A stretch of DNA of 64,000 bases from Candidatus Paceibacterota bacterium (GTDB lineage: Bacteria > Actinomycetota > Actinomycetes > Nanopelagicales > Nanopelagicaceae), in the NCBI GenBank assembly GCA_035530615.1, contig DATKUL010000002.1, positions 496,001 to 560,000 on the forward strand, given 5' to 3'. The notes beneath the pieces are model-generated. The model ran no database searches. It was not told the DNA's origin and saw nothing but the letters and a program-made list of their open reading frames with translations. Position 1 is the first letter of the stretch; every line of letters starts with the position of its first letter. The position numbers and the translations under genes are program-made. Shown here piece after piece: positions 8,713-18,894 of the stretch.

Positions 8713-11586
8713 TCATGCGAAATCAGAGATCGGTGGGCAGGCGCAGATGAGATTGCGATCTCCATAGGCTCCATCAATACGCCCGACTGTTGGCCAGTAT
8801 TTGCCTCGCCGGCCGATGATCTCACCGAGGGCCAACCCTTGCGGGAATGCCGCCAATTCACGCGTATACGGGTGGTTCCAGTCCGTGGAAGTCATCTTCT
8901 CGGCCGTGTGTGGAGCACTTCGAAGAGGTGAATTCTCACTGGTGTAGGTGCCATCACCGACGGCTTGGATCTCTCTGTAAATCGAGATCATCGCTTCGAT
9001 AAAGCGGTCCAATTCGACAATATCTTCACTCTCGGTCGGCTCGACCATCAATGTTCCCGAAACCGGGAAGCTCATGGTGGGCGCATGAAAACCGTAATCC
9101 ATAAGTCGCTTGGCCACATCATCGACGCTCACGCCGGTTTCTTTGGTGATTTCGCGCAGATCTAGGATGCATTCATGGGCGACCAATCCCGCCTCCCCAC
9201 TGTACAGAACGGGGTAGTACTCCCCTAGTTTGCGGGCAATGTAATTGGCAGAGAGAATCGCAACTTGAGTGGCATGCGTAAGACCTGATCCACCCATCAA
9301 GCGGATGTATGCCCACGAGATAGGAAGAATGCTGGCCGAGCCAAATGGCGCCGCACTGACCGGACCCGGACCCGTTGCGGGGCCGGCTTGTGGATCCAAC
9401 GGGTGGTTGGGCAAAAAAGGTGCCAAGTGCGCGCGGCAGATAACTGGGCCTACACCAGGTCCCCCGCCACCGTGGGGAATACAGAAAGTCTTATGGAGAT
9501 TGAGGTGTGAGACATCGGCCCCGAATTTTCCTGGTTGGGCAAGACCGACAAGTGCGTTGAGGTTTGCACCATCGACGTAGACCTGTCCCCCCGCATCGTG
9601 CACGAGCGAACATATTTCGCCAATTGCAGTTTCGAAAACACCATGCGTTGAAGGATAGGTAATCATCAATGCAGCCAGAACTGAGGAGTGCTCTTTGATC
9701 TTTGCACGCAAATCATCAAGGCTCACATTGCCGTGTTCGTCACACGCGACTACAACTACTTTCATTCCAGCCATGACGGCGCTGGCCGCATTGGTGCCGT
9801 GTGCGCTCGAAGGAATAAGGCAGATGCGACGATGATTCTCGTTCTTTGAATCGTGGTAATTACGAATTGCCAACAAACCGGAGAATTCGCCTTGGCTGCC
9901 AGCGTTTGGCTGGAGTGAGACAGCATCATAACCCGTGATCGAAATCAACCACTGGGAAAGTTGGTCAATGAGCTTTCGCGAACCAACACTCTGATTCGCC
10001 GGGGCGAAAGGGTGCAAGGAGGAAAACTCCGGCCAGGTGATTGATTCCATCTCTGTGACCGCGTTGAGTTTCATTGTGCAAGACCCAAGTGGAATCATTG
10101 TTCGATCAAGTGCCAGGTCACGGTCCGCCAGCGTCCGCAGATATCGCATCATCGCAGTCTCAGAATGATTGGCGTGAAAGATTGGATGGGTCAAAAATGC
10201 AGAGGTGCGGATCAAGTTCGCAGGAATTGAGCCTTGGGAAGCGCTCTGCCCTGCCGGGATAGTCACCCCAAAAACTTCCGCGAGATCCCGCAGAGTATTC
10301 TCTGACGTTGCCTCATCGAGTGAAATTCCGATGGTTTCTTCGTCTATTTCACGCAGGTTGATCGAAAAATCTCGCGCCCGATTATGAATGACTTGCGCAT
10401 CTGGAACCGTAATGGTGAGGGTGTCGAAGTAACTACCTTCGGCAACTTTGAACCCACCATCCGCAATTCCTTTTGCTAGACGTCGGGTCTGGCTGTTTAT
10501 CTTGGATGCAATCATCTTCAACCCATCTGGGCCGTGCCACATGGAGTAGAAGGCGCTCATTACTGCGAGCAGAACTTGTGCGGTGCAAATATTGCTGGTT
10601 GCCTTGTCACGACGGATGTGTTGTTCGCGGGTTTGCAACGCGAGTCTGAAAGCAGGATTACCGTCAGTATCTATGCTCTGTCCGACAAGTCGTCCTGGCA
10701 TGGTTCGTTCGAGTCCGGTGCGTACCGACATGAAGCCTGCATGTGGCCCGCCAAATCCCATGGGTACTCCGAAGCGTTGCGCCGAACCAACACAAACATC
10801 AGCGCCCCACTCCCCCGGAGGGGTAAGCAAAGTCAGCGCAAGCGGATCAGCTGCGGCAATGAGGAGCGCGCCACGTTCATGAACTTGCGTGGCTAATGTC
10901 GCGAAGTCGTGAATGACACCAAAAGTATTTGGATATTGAACGAGTAACCCAAAGAAATCACCTTTCGTCAAAGGGGCAAGCGGATCAATCAATTCCACTT
11001 TGATACCCAATGGTTTGGCACGCGTGTGGATGACGGCAAGAGTTTGGGGGTGGGCATTCTTATCTACTAGGAAAACGGCGTCATCGTTGCCCTTGAAGGC
11101 GCGATGGGCGAGAGTCATTGCCTCCGCTGCGGCAGTTGCTTCATCCAACATGGATGCGTTGGCAACTTGGAGAGCAGTCAGGTCGCAGATCATAGTTTGG
11201 AACGCGAAGAGCGCTTCCAGACGTCCTTGCGAAATTTCTGGCTGATATGGCGTGTATGCGGTGTACCACGCCGGATTCTCGAGAACATTTCTAAGAATTA
11301 CGGCGGGCATGATGGTTCCGTAATATCCCGTGCCGATCAAAGACGTAAAAACTTTGTTCTCGGCTGCCAGAGAGCGCAGCTCTTCAATCACTTCAGTTTC
11401 CGTTGCTGGTGGCGGGAGGATCTCTTCTAGCCTCTGACCCATCGCAATACTCGAAGGCAAGACCTGGGCGATGAACTTCTCCATCGTCGCGAATCCGAGT
11501 TCGGCGAGCATTAACTTCTCTTGCTCCGAAGATGGGCCTATATGTCTTCTTTCAAATGCTTCATATGACACAGTCATATCTTTCAT
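8713..11586 (-). CDS. gcvP: Glycine dehydrogenase (decarboxylating), P protein
   Basis: A 957-residue single-chain P protein, the usual length for the homodimeric type. It begins [21 protein letters not shown], as in the family. The PLP-lysine motif [17 protein letters not shown] is present with the lysine near residue 699. The enzyme decarboxylates glycine and passes the aminomethyl group to lipoyl-GcvH, encoded about 3 kb upstream on the same strand. Two ATGs three codons apart could start it. gcvT is not adjacent; the GcvT-domain protein at 34.5 kb is a different, larger enzyme. Confidence 0.97.
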   Translation of the reverse strand: MKDMTVSYEAFERRHIGPSSEQEKLMLAELGFATMEKFIAQVLPSSIAMGQRLEEILPPPATETEVIEELRSLAAENKVFTSLIGTGYYGTIMPAVILRNVLENPAWYTAYTPYQPEISQGRLEALFAFQTMICDLTALQVANASMLDEATAAAEAMTLAHRAFKGNDDAVFLVDKNAHPQTLAVIHTRAKPLGIKVELIDPLAPLTKGDFFGLLVQYPNTFGVIHDFATLATQVHERGALLIAAADPLALTLLTPPGEWGADVCVGSAQRFGVPMGFGGPHAGFMSVRTGLERTMPGRLVGQSIDTDGNPAFRLALQTREQHIRRDKATSNICTAQVLLAVMSAFYSMWHGPDGLKMIASKINSQTRRLAKGIADGGFKVAEGSYFDTLTITVPDAQVIHNRARDFSINLREIDEETIGISLDEATSENTLRDLAEVFGVTIPAGQSASQGSIPANLIRTSAFLTHPIFHANHSETAMMRYLRTLADRDLALDRTMIPLGSCTMKLNAVTEMESITWPEFSSLHPFAPANQSVGSRKLIDQLSQWLISITGYDAVSLQPNAGSQGEFSGLLAIRNYHDSKNENHRRICLIPSSAHGTNAASAVMAGMKVVVVACDEHGNVSLDDLRAKIKEHSSVLAALMITYPSTHGVFETAIGEICSLVHDAGGQVYVDGANLNALVGLAQPGKFGADVSHLNLHKTFCIPHGGGGPGVGPVICRAHLAPFLPNHPLDPQAGPATGPGPVSAAPFGSASILPISWAYIRLMGGSGLTHATQVAILSANYIARKLGEYYPVLYSGEAGLVAHECILDLREITKETGVSVDDVAKRLMDYGFHAPTMSFPVSGTLMVEPTESEDIVELDRFIEAMISIYREIQAVGDGTYTSENSPLRSAPHTAEKMTSTDWNHPYTRELAAFPQGLALGEIIGRRGKYWPTVGRIDGAYGDRNLICACPPISDFA

Positions 11587-11657
11587 CTCTTCTTATCCCC
11601 TTACGCCCCTAGTTGACTCCATATGAGTGTGATTCTAGATGAGCAGGATAAGCCGAT

Positions 11658-12167
11658 TTACGCACCCTTGAGTTTGCGACGTTGCGACAATTCGTCGTTA
11701 CTTACGCCACTAATCACATGGCCATCAATTTCACCCTGCAGGGTTGCCAAGGATCCTTCAACTTCACTCCATACTTTTCCGACAGCAATCCCGAAGACTC
11801 CTTGGCCACCTTGCAGGAGGTCGATAATTTCGTCGGGACTTGAGCATTCATAGATCGATGCCCCGTCACTCATCAATGTAATCCGCTCCAGTTCGGTGAC
11901 GCCACGATTGCGGAGGTACTCCACCGCAGTGCGGATGTTCTGAAGTGAAACTCCGGCGTCTAATAACCGCTTGACGATCTTAAGAACGAGGATGTCTCGA
12001 AATCCGTAGAGTCTCTGGGTTCCTGATCCACTTGCCATGCGCACACTAGGTGTGACCAAACCAGTCCGCGCCCAGTAATCCAACTGCCGATATGAAATTC
12101 CCGCGGCAGCGCAGGCAGTGGCCCCGCGATATCCGATATCAGGCATTTCTTGCTCCGTCACGGTCAT
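11658..12167 (-). CDS. MerR-family transcriptional regulator upstream of gcvP
   Basis: A 169-residue regulator with an N-terminal MerR-type winged helix: GISYRQLDYWARTGLVTPSVR followed by RLYGFRDILVLKIVKRLLDAGVSLQNI. The C-terminal half is a small unidentified domain with no metal-binding cysteine cluster. It corresponds by order to the second MerR gene of the mycobacterial garA-gcvP neighbourhood. Control of gcvP or central metabolism is inferred from position. The upstream 107 bases have a short palindrome around 12190-12206 that might be an operator. Confidence 0.87.
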   Translation of the reverse strand: MTVTEQEMPDIGYRGATACAAAGISYRQLDYWARTGLVTPSVRMASGSGTQRLYGFRDILVLKIVKRLLDAGVSLQNIRTAVEYLRNRGVTELERITLMSDGASIYECSSPDEIIDLLQGGQGVFGIAVGKVWSEVEGSLATLQGEIDGHVISGVSNDELSQRRKLKGA

Positions 12168-12274
12168 ACTCGATTCTCATACTGCTAGAAAGGGAACTTT
12201 CTTGACTGCTCACAAGCCTATGAGTGCGCAGAAGTAGAAGCAATGATCGACACGATCAAAACCTCAAGTAGAGG

Positions 12275-12667
12275 TTAACGGTTTCTCCCGCGTCCCCGGA
12301 GAGCATAAAAGTAAAACAGCGCAAAAAGATAACTCAGAGCGATGCAGGTGAGTCTTCCCCACGACCAACGACCAGGGGTAAAGAGGATGAGTGAACCCAA
12401 CCCGATCGAAATAAAGGCCATTCCCGCCGCGGCCTGCCGCAGTCCCCTTTCTCCCGCAAATGCGGCTACGAGGGGAGCCAAAAGTGCCGGGATAAGAAAG
12501 GTCGCACCCATCAGCCGGAGCGTCCAGGTGAATTCGTTTGTCAGGACAGCCGGCGCGTATCCGAAAAGCTCGGCCACTGCGGCGGGACGGATGATGAGGG
12601 CAGTGGCTGCAAAGAAGAAAAAGGTCGCGGCGAGGCGCAAAGTGAGGGCGGCTCGGCGGACTAACAC
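12275..12667 (-). CDS. Small membrane protein of unknown function
   Basis: A 130-residue protein with about four hydrophobic segments (roughly residues 9-30, 47-70, 78-97 and 103-122) and a basic end (RGRGRNR). I recognise no family. It lies three bases after the bifunctional nuclease gene on the same strand, so it is probably cotranscribed. It is an extra gene compared with the conserved actinobacterial order in this neighbourhood. Confidence 0.7.
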   Translation of the reverse strand: MLVRRAALTLRLAATFFFFAATALIIRPAAVAELFGYAPAVLTNEFTWTLRLMGATFLIPALLAPLVAAFAGERGLRQAAAGMAFISIGLGSLILFTPGRWSWGRLTCIALSYLFALFYFYALRGRGRNR

Positions 12668-12670
12668 GGA

Positions 12671-13159
12671 CTAGCCTGCGAAATCTTCTGGGTTAATCTG
12701 GTCCAAAAACTCCCGAAAGCGCTCGACCTCTTCGTTGGCTTGGGAGACATCTTCGACCGGCATCTCAATTCCGGCGTCGGCCAACAACTCCTCACTGGCC
12801 CAGATACTGCTCGCCGTCCGCAGCGCTAAAGCAATTGCATCTGAGGGGCGCGCAGATAGAACGAGTTCTTGGTTGGCGGCATTTCGCAGCAGGAGGTTGG
12901 CGTAGAAAACGCCGTCTCGAAGTTCTGTCAGATGAACCGCGGTAAGTGTTCCATGCAAGGTTTCGAGAAGTTCTTTCATAAGATCGTGCGTCAGCGGTCG
13001 CGGAGGTATGACTCCTTGTTGGGCGAAAGCAATTGCAGTTGCCTCGACCGCCCCCACCCAGATCGGTAGAAATCGCGTTCCTTCCATCTCTTTGAGCAAG
13101 ATGATGGGTTGGTTGGATGGCATCTCGACTCGCACACCAACGACTTCTACCAGAATCAT
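12671..13159 (-). CDS. Bifunctional nuclease family protein (DUF151)
   Basis: A 162-residue protein of the bifunctional nuclease family, recognisable from LKEMEGTRFLPIWVGAVEATAIA and the SARPSDAIALALR motif. Members in plants and bacteria have been reported to have DNase and RNase activity; the actinobacterial role is not settled. The ATG at 13159 is chosen because it opens at MILVEVVGVRVE, the family's usual beginning, and sits four bases after the upstream MerR stop. A longer frame to 13204 would overlap that gene. Confidence 0.87.
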   Translation of the reverse strand: MILVEVVGVRVEMPSNQPIILLKEMEGTRFLPIWVGAVEATAIAFAQQGVIPPRPLTHDLMKELLETLHGTLTAVHLTELRDGVFYANLLLRNAANQELVLSARPSDAIALALRTASSIWASEELLADAGIEMPVEDVSQANEEVERFREFLDQINPEDFAG

Positions 13160-13163
13160 GTCG

Positions 13164-13877
13164 CTACCGGAGGCGATGCAGTCCACCGCGCACCAACGCG
13201 GCATGAAGTCGGACGGAAAGTGCGGCGATTTCCCGCTGAACTTCCTCGGCGCGAGCTTTCGCTTCGGCGCTTTTCTGTCGAGTCAATGGAGTGATGACTT
13301 GTTCGATCAATCCGATCTCGCGGTCTGCGGCGGACTTAAAGGAGCGCAGATGGCGCGGCTCAATTCCAAAACCGGCCAGTTCAGTTACGGCTCGGGCAAT
13401 AGCAAGTGCGTCCCCGTCATAGTGGCGACCGCGAGCCGAAATCAGTCCGTATGACTCGAGTTCGACAAGTTGCTCTTCCACTACTCCACTTGCTTTAAGA
13501 AGTTCTTCGCGCGAAAGACGCAGATCACTACTCTCCGCAAAACTCGCTGGTGCAAGTTCTCCATCAATCGTGGCAAGGTGAGGAACTGGCGAGCCCCCGG
13601 ATATTTGCGCAGGTTGCAATCCACGATCAAGCGCGTCCAGATTCTCCTTGATCACGCGCAGAGGCAAGTATTGATCTCTCTGGGCGAGAAGGACATAACG
13701 CAATCGCTCCAAATCGGAATTTGTAAACTTGCGATAACCAGATGGGGTTCGTTGAGGCTCGATCAACCCTTCGGACTCGAGAAAGCGAATCTTAGAAATC
13801 GTGATGTCAGGAAAATCCCCGCGGAGCTTTCCCAGAACTTCGCCAATACTCAAATACGCCCGAGCCGGTACGCTCAT
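13164..13877 (-). CDS. ftsR: MerR-family regulator, FtsR-like
   Basis: A 237-residue protein with an N-terminal MerR-type DNA-binding domain: YLSIGEVLGKLRGDFPDITISKIRFLE, then GYRKFTNSDLERLRYVL. It is the ortholog by position of the garA-linked MerR regulator that in corynebacteria is FtsR, an activator of ftsZ. The C-terminal half is a helical ligand or dimer domain ending in a coiled helix. Start overlaps the garA stop by four bases (ATGA), so the two are coupled. Confidence 0.82.
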   Translation of the reverse strand: MSVPARAYLSIGEVLGKLRGDFPDITISKIRFLESEGLIEPQRTPSGYRKFTNSDLERLRYVLLAQRDQYLPLRVIKENLDALDRGLQPAQISGGSPVPHLATIDGELAPASFAESSDLRLSREELLKASGVVEEQLVELESYGLISARGRHYDGDALAIARAVTELAGFGIEPRHLRSFKSAADREIGLIEQVITPLTRQKSAEAKARAEEVQREIAALSVRLHAALVRGGLHRLR

Positions 13878-14317
13878 TTGTTTCCTCCAAAGAAGAGCAT
13901 GTGAAATTTACCAATCTGTATTTCATCGCCGGGTGAAAGTCGAACTTCGATAGTCGAGTGTCCATTTACATATGTGCCATTGAGACTTCCGAGGTCCTTG
14001 AGATGGAAAGCCTTGTCTTGCATGCGCGAAACGATGGCGTGTTTACGCGAGACGGTCACATCGTCGAGAAAGACTTCGCTCTCTGGAGATCGGCCAATCG
14101 TTGCAATATCTGTGAGCAAGAAACGTGCTCCTTTGATTGGACCACGATGGACAATGAGCATTCCATCATGTGCTGAGAGCTTTGCAACAATCTCGCGCTC
14201 CTCATCATTGAGTTGCGTAAGATTTTCTTGGAGTCGATCGACTGGACTCTTCCCGATCGCTTCGCGCGAGCCGAGATGAATAGTTGTTGTGAGTTCGTGC
14301 TCGGGAACCTTCTCCAT
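13874..14317 (-). CDS. garA: GarA-like FHA domain protein
   Basis: A 147-residue protein with a C-terminal forkhead-associated domain containing GRSPESEVFLDDVTVSRKHA and LGSLNGTYVNG, the phosphothreonine-binding loops. The short N-terminus has a TTT cluster (HELTTTIHL) that matches where GarA is phosphorylated by Ser/Thr kinases. GarA in its free state binds and regulates 2-oxoglutarate and glutamate enzymes. Location between gcvH and ftsR is the conserved actinobacterial order. Confidence 0.9.
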   Translation of the reverse strand: MEKVPEHELTTTIHLGSREAIGKSPVDRLQENLTQLNDEEREIVAKLSAHDGMLIVHRGPIKGARFLLTDIATIGRSPESEVFLDDVTVSRKHAIVSRMQDKAFHLKDLGSLNGTYVNGHSTIEVRLSPGDEIQIGKFHMLFFGGNK

Positions 14318-14384
14318 ACCCGTGGCACCCCTTTCTAACTCACCATCAACTTGAGGATGACATTAGAGATGCAAGGTCTCAAGG

Positions 14385-14771
14385 TCAAGCCGTAAGTTGC
14401 ACGTACTCCTGTGCTGAAAGAAGATCTTCTTCTCCGCCAGTTACTTCCACCTCGATGATCCAGCCTTGACCGTATGGATCGGTGTTGAGAATTTCAGGAT
14501 TTGCTGAGAGTGCGGCATTAATGCTCGTCACTTTGCCTGTGAGCGGGGCATACAATTCGGAAACGCTCTTGGTGGATTCAACTTCCCCAAAGACTTTTCC
14601 TGCGCTCACTTCGTCACCTACGGCAGGCAACTGGACATAAACAATGTCTCCAAGGGCACTCTGCGCAAAATCAGTGATTCCAACTCGCACGAGTGATGGA
14701 TTGTCAGTCTTTCCCACCCATTCATGCTCTTTGGTGTAACGCAACGCTAGTGGTGCTTCAGACACGTTCAT
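14385..14771 (-). CDS. gcvH: Glycine cleavage system H protein
   Basis: A 128-residue lipoyl carrier. The motif GEVESTKSVSELYAPLTG holds the lipoyl-accepting lysine. It shuttles the aminomethyl group between GcvP and GcvT. An AGGAG lies directly before the ATG at 14771, too close for it, but about six bases before the GTG at 14765 (third codon), so GTG may be the real start. Confidence 0.95.
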   Translation of the reverse strand: MNVSEAPLALRYTKEHEWVGKTDNPSLVRVGITDFAQSALGDIVYVQLPAVGDEVSAGKVFGEVESTKSVSELYAPLTGKVTSINAALSANPEILNTDPYGQGWIIEVEVTGGEEDLLSAQEYVQLTA

Positions 14772-14801
14772 CTCCTATCACGGTTGTTTTATGTGGATAC
14801 C

Positions 14802-15359
14802 TTACTTTGCATGAGCGATGCAGCGCCATCCCGTCCGAAAATAATCTAAACCTGTCACCAGGTACAAGCCGATGCCCCACACCGCAAAACTCCACCCTGC
14901 GACAAAGGCCACATCTCCCCAGTCAGTGGATGACTTGGCGAGCAGTAAGAGTGGGAAGGAGTACATCAAATTGAAGGTAGCAGCCTTTCCCAGAAAGGTG
15001 ACTTTGAAAGGTGGGATATTAAGACGGTTCATCATCAAAGACATGATTGCCAAAATAAGATCTCGACCGACAAGAAGTCCAATTATCCAGAGCGGAATGG
15101 CATCTCGTATAAAGAGGACTATCAAAGTTGCACCGATATAGAGTCGATCGATAGCCGGGTCCATGAGCTCGCCGAAGCGCGACTCCTGATTCCAAGCGCG
15201 TGCCAACTTCCCGTCAAAATAATCAGTGGCCCCACCGATGATCAGGACGATAATGGCGGCGCCATCGGCGTGCAGGGACAAGGCCAGGTAGATAAAGAGT
15301 GGAATACCTAGTCCACGTAGAAGCGTCAGGGCGTTAGGAACCGTCAACAGTGTGGACAC
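14802..15359 (-). CDS. CDP-alcohol phosphatidyltransferase
   Basis: A 185-residue membrane enzyme with the family signature in GGATDYFDGKLARAWNQESR and the following GELMDPAID, which matches D-x2-DG-x2-AR-x8-G-x3-D-x3-D. About five hydrophobic segments follow. It joins a CDP-activated lipid to an alcohol such as glycerol phosphate or inositol phosphate. Position equals pgsA2 near gcvH in mycobacteria, but the alcohol cannot be read from sequence. The GTG start lies one base after the tRNA-Pro gene. Confidence 0.85.
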   Translation of the reverse strand: MSTLLTVPNALTLLRGLGIPLFIYLALSLHADGAAIIVLIIGGATDYFDGKLARAWNQESRFGELMDPAIDRLYIGATLIVLFIRDAIPLWIIGLLVGRDLILAIMSLMMNRLNIPPFKVTFLGKAATFNLMYSFPLLLLAKSSTDWGDVAFVAGWSFAVWGIGLYLVTGLDYFRTGWRCIAHAK

Positions 15360-15360
15360 G

Positions 15361-15434
15361 TCGGGGCGACAGGATTTGAACCTGCGACAACCAGACCCCC
15401 AGCCTGGTGCGCTACCAAGCTGCGCTACGCCCCG
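15361..15434 (-). tRNA. tRNA-Pro (anticodon GGG)
   Basis: Read on the - strand, this folds as a standard cloverleaf. The acceptor stem pairs CGGGGCG with CGCCCCG at 15362-15368, the D-arm contains GCGCAGCTTGGTAGCGC, the anticodon loop reads CTGGGGG with GGG at 34-36, and the T-arm is GCAGGTTCAAATCCTGT. The discriminator is A and CCA is not encoded. It ends immediately before the phosphatidyltransferase gene, so both may share a transcript. Confidence 0.95.
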
Positions 15435-15458
15435 GTGCGATTTCTCGCCAGTGGAATA

Positions 15459-17429
15459 TTAGTCGCGTTCGCGCACTCGTACAGATACCTGAAGTGGGGT
15501 GCCCGGGAAGCCGAACTCTTCGCGAAGTCTACGTTCGATAAACCGGCGGTAAGAGCTCTCTAGAAAGCCGGTGGTAAAGATGACAAACCGCGGTGGAGCG
15601 ATGCCCGCTTGAGTGGCGTACAGAATCTTCGGTTGCTTTCCTCCGCGCACCGGTGGGGGGGTTGCCGCAACCAGGGTTCCTAGGAAGGAATTGAGCCTGC
15701 TGGTTGGAATGCGTTTCTCCCAACTGCTCAGGGCTGTGCGAAGCGCAGGAGCCAGGCGGTCACGATGCCAGCCAGTCTTGGCAGCAAGATTCACACGCTG
15801 TGCCCACTCAACTTGATCCAGGTGTCGGTCAATTTCGCGATCCAAGGTTATTTGCCGATCTTCATCGACGAGGTCCCACTTGTTCATCACAATGACGAGT
15901 GCTTTGCCCGCTTCCTCGACCATTGTGATGATTCGCAAATCCTGTTCAGAAATTGGAACAGACCCATCCAGAACGACGACCGCAACTTCAGCTCGTTCAA
16001 GTGCAATTTGCGTACGCAGTGTCGCGTAGTAGTCAGTACCACTTTGCTGATTGGCACGTTTGCGGATACCTGCGGTGTCGATAAAACGCCAAATCGATCC
16101 ACCTAACTCAATTAATTCATCAACGGGATCTCGTGTTGTGCCTGCCACGTCATCTACCAGCGCACGGGTATTTCCCGCCAGAATGTTGAGCAAACTTGAT
16201 TTTCCAACGTTAGGTCGTCCGATGAGTGCCACACGGCGATAGCCATCCTGGCTCTGCGCTCCCCCAACTTCGGGCATCACGGAAACTAGCCGATCAAGGA
16301 GATCTCCGCTGTTTCGCCCATGCAGCGCTGAGACGAATTGCGGTTCGCCCAATCCTAAATTCCAGAGGGAGTGAGCCAATGTCTCTTCACGCGGTCCGTC
16401 TACTTTGTTGGCGACGAGAATGATTGGCTTTTTCATTTTCCGCAATTCTCGGACAAGGATGTCATCTTCATCGAGTGCACCAACTTGTGCGTCAATGACA
16501 AGTACCAGCACATCGGCCTCTTCCATTGCCAATTCTGCGATCGCGCTCACACCAACGGAGATGCCGTCAGGTTTTGCTTCCCAACCCCCGGTGTCCATCA
16601 CCATGAATTCACGGCCGTTCCACTCGCACTCATACGTCACTCGATCACGTGTGACGCCGGGCGTATCTTCGACAATCGCTTCACGACGACCGATAAACCT
16701 ATTAATAAGGGTGGATTTGCCAACATTGGGACGCCCAAGCAGAGCGACAATGGGAAGGCCAAGCAGACGACGCTCTTTCAATAATTCCCAAATGCGCTGG
16801 GCAGTCTCCTCCAACGAAAGCTCGGTTGAGTCAATCTCCATCGCATCGGCAGCTTTGCTCAACGGCGAAGCTTTGCGAGTTGAGTCTAAATGATCCCGCT
16901 GCGCGAGGGAGTCGCTGACATCGCCCACTTGCGCACCTTGTGAACTCTGATCCATTTCAAGGTCCCGGCGTTGCGCCCTGGCAGTTAGATCGGCAGTCAG
17001 ATAGATCTTTAGGGCAGCATCTGGAGCCACAATCGTTCCGATATCGCGACCCTCTACAACTATTCCCCGGTTTGCATGGGCGATGAGTTTATGTTGCAGA
17101 TCTAGTAGGAATGCCCGCACTTCTGGATAGGCACTTACTTGGCTCACATGATCGGTTACCGCTTGGGAACGAATCTGAGAGGTGATGTCGACATCGCCGG
17201 CTAGCAACTTAGGATCAGAGGGGTCGGTGCGAAATTTCAATGGTGAACGCTTGAGGGCGCCTACGATCTGCGAGGGTTCTGTCAGCTTTCCTTCCAGGGC
17301 GAGCCAGGTTGCTCCGCGGTAGAGGGCGCCAGTATCCAGATATTCCCACCTGGCACGCCGAGCAATCGCGCGCGCAGTACTCGATTTGCCCGCCCCGCTT
17401 GGGCCATCTATAGCCAGAACAATGCCCAT
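15459..17429 (-). CDS. der: Fused cytidylate kinase - GTPase Der
   Basis: A 656-residue fusion. Residues 1-220 are cytidylate kinase (P-loop [18 protein letters not shown]), which makes CDP from CMP. From about 225 onward is the double-GTPase Der (EngA), needed for 50S ribosome assembly: two GRPNVGKS G1 motifs, DTPGVTRDR and TTRDPVD switch regions, two NKxD motifs (NKVD, NKWD), and a C-terminal KH-like domain. In many actinobacteria cmk and der are adjacent separate genes. No internal stop or frameshift separates the parts here. Confidence 0.95.
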   Translation of the reverse strand: MGIVLAIDGPSGAGKSSTARAIARRARWEYLDTGALYRGATWLALEGKLTEPSQIVGALKRSPLKFRTDPSDPKLLAGDVDITSQIRSQAVTDHVSQVSAYPEVRAFLLDLQHKLIAHANRGIVVEGRDIGTIVAPDAALKIYLTADLTARAQRRDLEMDQSSQGAQVGDVSDSLAQRDHLDSTRKASPLSKAADAMEIDSTELSLEETAQRIWELLKERRLLGLPIVALLGRPNVGKSTLINRFIGRREAIVEDTPGVTRDRVTYECEWNGREFMVMDTGGWEAKPDGISVGVSAIAELAMEEADVLVLVIDAQVGALDEDDILVRELRKMKKPIILVANKVDGPREETLAHSLWNLGLGEPQFVSALHGRNSGDLLDRLVSVMPEVGGAQSQDGYRRVALIGRPNVGKSSLLNILAGNTRALVDDVAGTTRDPVDELIELGGSIWRFIDTAGIRKRANQQSGTDYYATLRTQIALERAEVAVVVLDGSVPISEQDLRIITMVEEAGKALVIVMNKWDLVDEDRQITLDREIDRHLDQVEWAQRVNLAAKTGWHRDRLAPALRTALSSWEKRIPTSRLNSFLGTLVAATPPPVRGGKQPKILYATQAGIAPPRFVIFTTGFLESSYRRFIERRLREEFGFPGTPLQVSVRVRERD

Positions 17430-17458
17430 GGGGCGAGTCTAGTCGTCCCCCGCTTAGT

Positions 17459-18535
17459 TCAATTTCGCGCAAGATGCACATTCCATCCGCGCAGCTCTAA
17501 GTGCGCAGCTAACCGTTCGGCATCGTCTTTCGACAGGGCCAATGTAATCAAACCTGTGAACTGACCAGGTGAATGTTCAATCGATAGGTCTTCAATGTTG
17601 ACGTTGGCGTCTTCGCACTCGTGAAAGAGCCGACTTAATTGACCGGGTTTATCCTCAATCACAATCGGAAGGTACGAGTAAGCGCGGGCAGTGCCGCCAT
17701 GTTTACCTGGAATCCGGGCTCGCCCAGCTTGTCCCGCCGAGATAAAGGCTGCGACCGCTTCATCATCGCCAATCTGGTTAATGAGCGTCCCCAAATCCAT
17801 TTTCAATCGCATGAGCAACGGCCGGATCTGGGTCCGATTAATGCCGATGATCTCTCTCCACAAGTGGGGGTCAGAGGCGGCTATCCGAGTCGAATCCCGC
17901 AGCCCCTGTCCGGCCAGGGCGAGCCAATTCTCCGGTGCATCCTTCAACTGCTTTGCCAGAAGGGATGCCGATATTTGAGGAAGGTGAGATACCAGAGCCA
18001 CGGCGCTGTCATGTTCTTGCGCCGACATCTTGATTGCACTTGCCCCCAAGAGATCGATAAGCGCCAGAACCGTTTCGATGACATCCGGTTTCGTCGCTTC
18101 CGTCGGTGTGTAAATCCAGGGGCGCCCAGCGAAGAGATCTGCCCGCGCAGCCTCAGGTCCTCCGATTTCCCGTCCCGCCATGGGGTGGGTGCCACAGAAT
18201 CGCTCTGACATCCCAGATATTTTCTCAATTTCAGCCAGAGGTTTAGCCTTTGTACTGCCAATATCTATAAACGTTGCCCTGGGGTTCAATTTAAATTCAT
18301 CAGATATGACCCCTGCGAGGCGAGAGGTTGGCAGAGCGAAGATAACCAGTTCTGCATCATTTCCAATATCTCCGTTGGTGACCCCGACTAAATCTTGCGC
18401 CAGAGAAGCTCTGCGCTGGTCGGAATCAATCATCTTCACTCGAACCCCAGCCGCTGAAAGAGCCAACGCGATCGAGGTTCCGATCAGACCAGAGCCCAGG
18501 ATTCGAACCTTCTGATGAGAAACAACCTTGCTCAT
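17459..18535 (-). CDS. tyrA: Prephenate dehydrogenase with ACT domain
   Basis: TyrA oxidises prephenate to 4-hydroxyphenylpyruvate for tyrosine. The 358-residue protein opens with a Rossmann GSGLIGTSIALALSAAG motif, has the substrate-site CGTHPMAGRE near residue 116, and ends in an ACT domain (YSYLPIVIEDKPGQLSRLFHEC) that commonly gives feedback control by tyrosine. Its ATG overlaps the aroH stop by four bases, so chorismate mutase and dehydrogenase are coupled as consecutive steps. Confidence 0.93.
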   Translation of the reverse strand: MSKVVSHQKVRILGSGLIGTSIALALSAAGVRVKMIDSDQRRASLAQDLVGVTNGDIGNDAELVIFALPTSRLAGVISDEFKLNPRATFIDIGSTKAKPLAEIEKISGMSERFCGTHPMAGREIGGPEAARADLFAGRPWIYTPTEATKPDVIETVLALIDLLGASAIKMSAQEHDSAVALVSHLPQISASLLAKQLKDAPENWLALAGQGLRDSTRIAASDPHLWREIIGINRTQIRPLLMRLKMDLGTLINQIGDDEAVAAFISAGQAGRARIPGKHGGTARAYSYLPIVIEDKPGQLSRLFHECEDANVNIEDLSIEHSPGQFTGLITLALSKDDAERLAAHLELRGWNVHLARN

Positions 18536-18894
18536 TGCGCCAAATCTCGACGTAAAGCCACTGCCCCTTTGAGGTAAATATGGACTACTTGCTCCCTTGT
18601 ACGCTCAGTTTCGCAGTGAAGCATCACTCGAATAACCCTGGAAAGCGCCCCCGGAACAGCGATTTCCGAAGCACAGAGAAGTGGAACGGCACCGAACCCA
18701 ACTTCACGAGCTGCGGCGGCTGGAAAGTCCGCGGTCAGATCCGGAGTCGAAGTCAATATGACTGAAATGACTTCGTTCGGCGTGAGGCCATTGGCCACCA
18801 TCACCGCTTCCAGAAGTTCTTTAACTCCACCATGAATTGCGCTCGTAGTATTTGAATCGACCTGAATAGCACCTCGGATGGCTCGCACGCTCAT
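18532..18894 (-). CDS. aroH: Chorismate mutase, AroH type
   Basis: A 120-residue protein of the trimeric AroH fold, seen in VRAIRGAIQVDSNTTSAI at the start, TSTPDLTADFPAAAAR in the middle and RVIRVMLHCET near the end. It converts chorismate to prephenate, the substrate of the coupled tyrA gene. The ATG at 18894 is chosen because it starts at the family's conserved MSVRAIRGA; a longer frame reaches 18957 but adds an atypical basic leader. Confidence 0.92.
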   Translation of the reverse strand: MSVRAIRGAIQVDSNTTSAIHGGVKELLEAVMVANGLTPNEVISVILTSTPDLTADFPAAAAREVGFGAVPLLCASEIAVPGALSRVIRVMLHCETERTREQVVHIYLKGAVALRRDLAQ

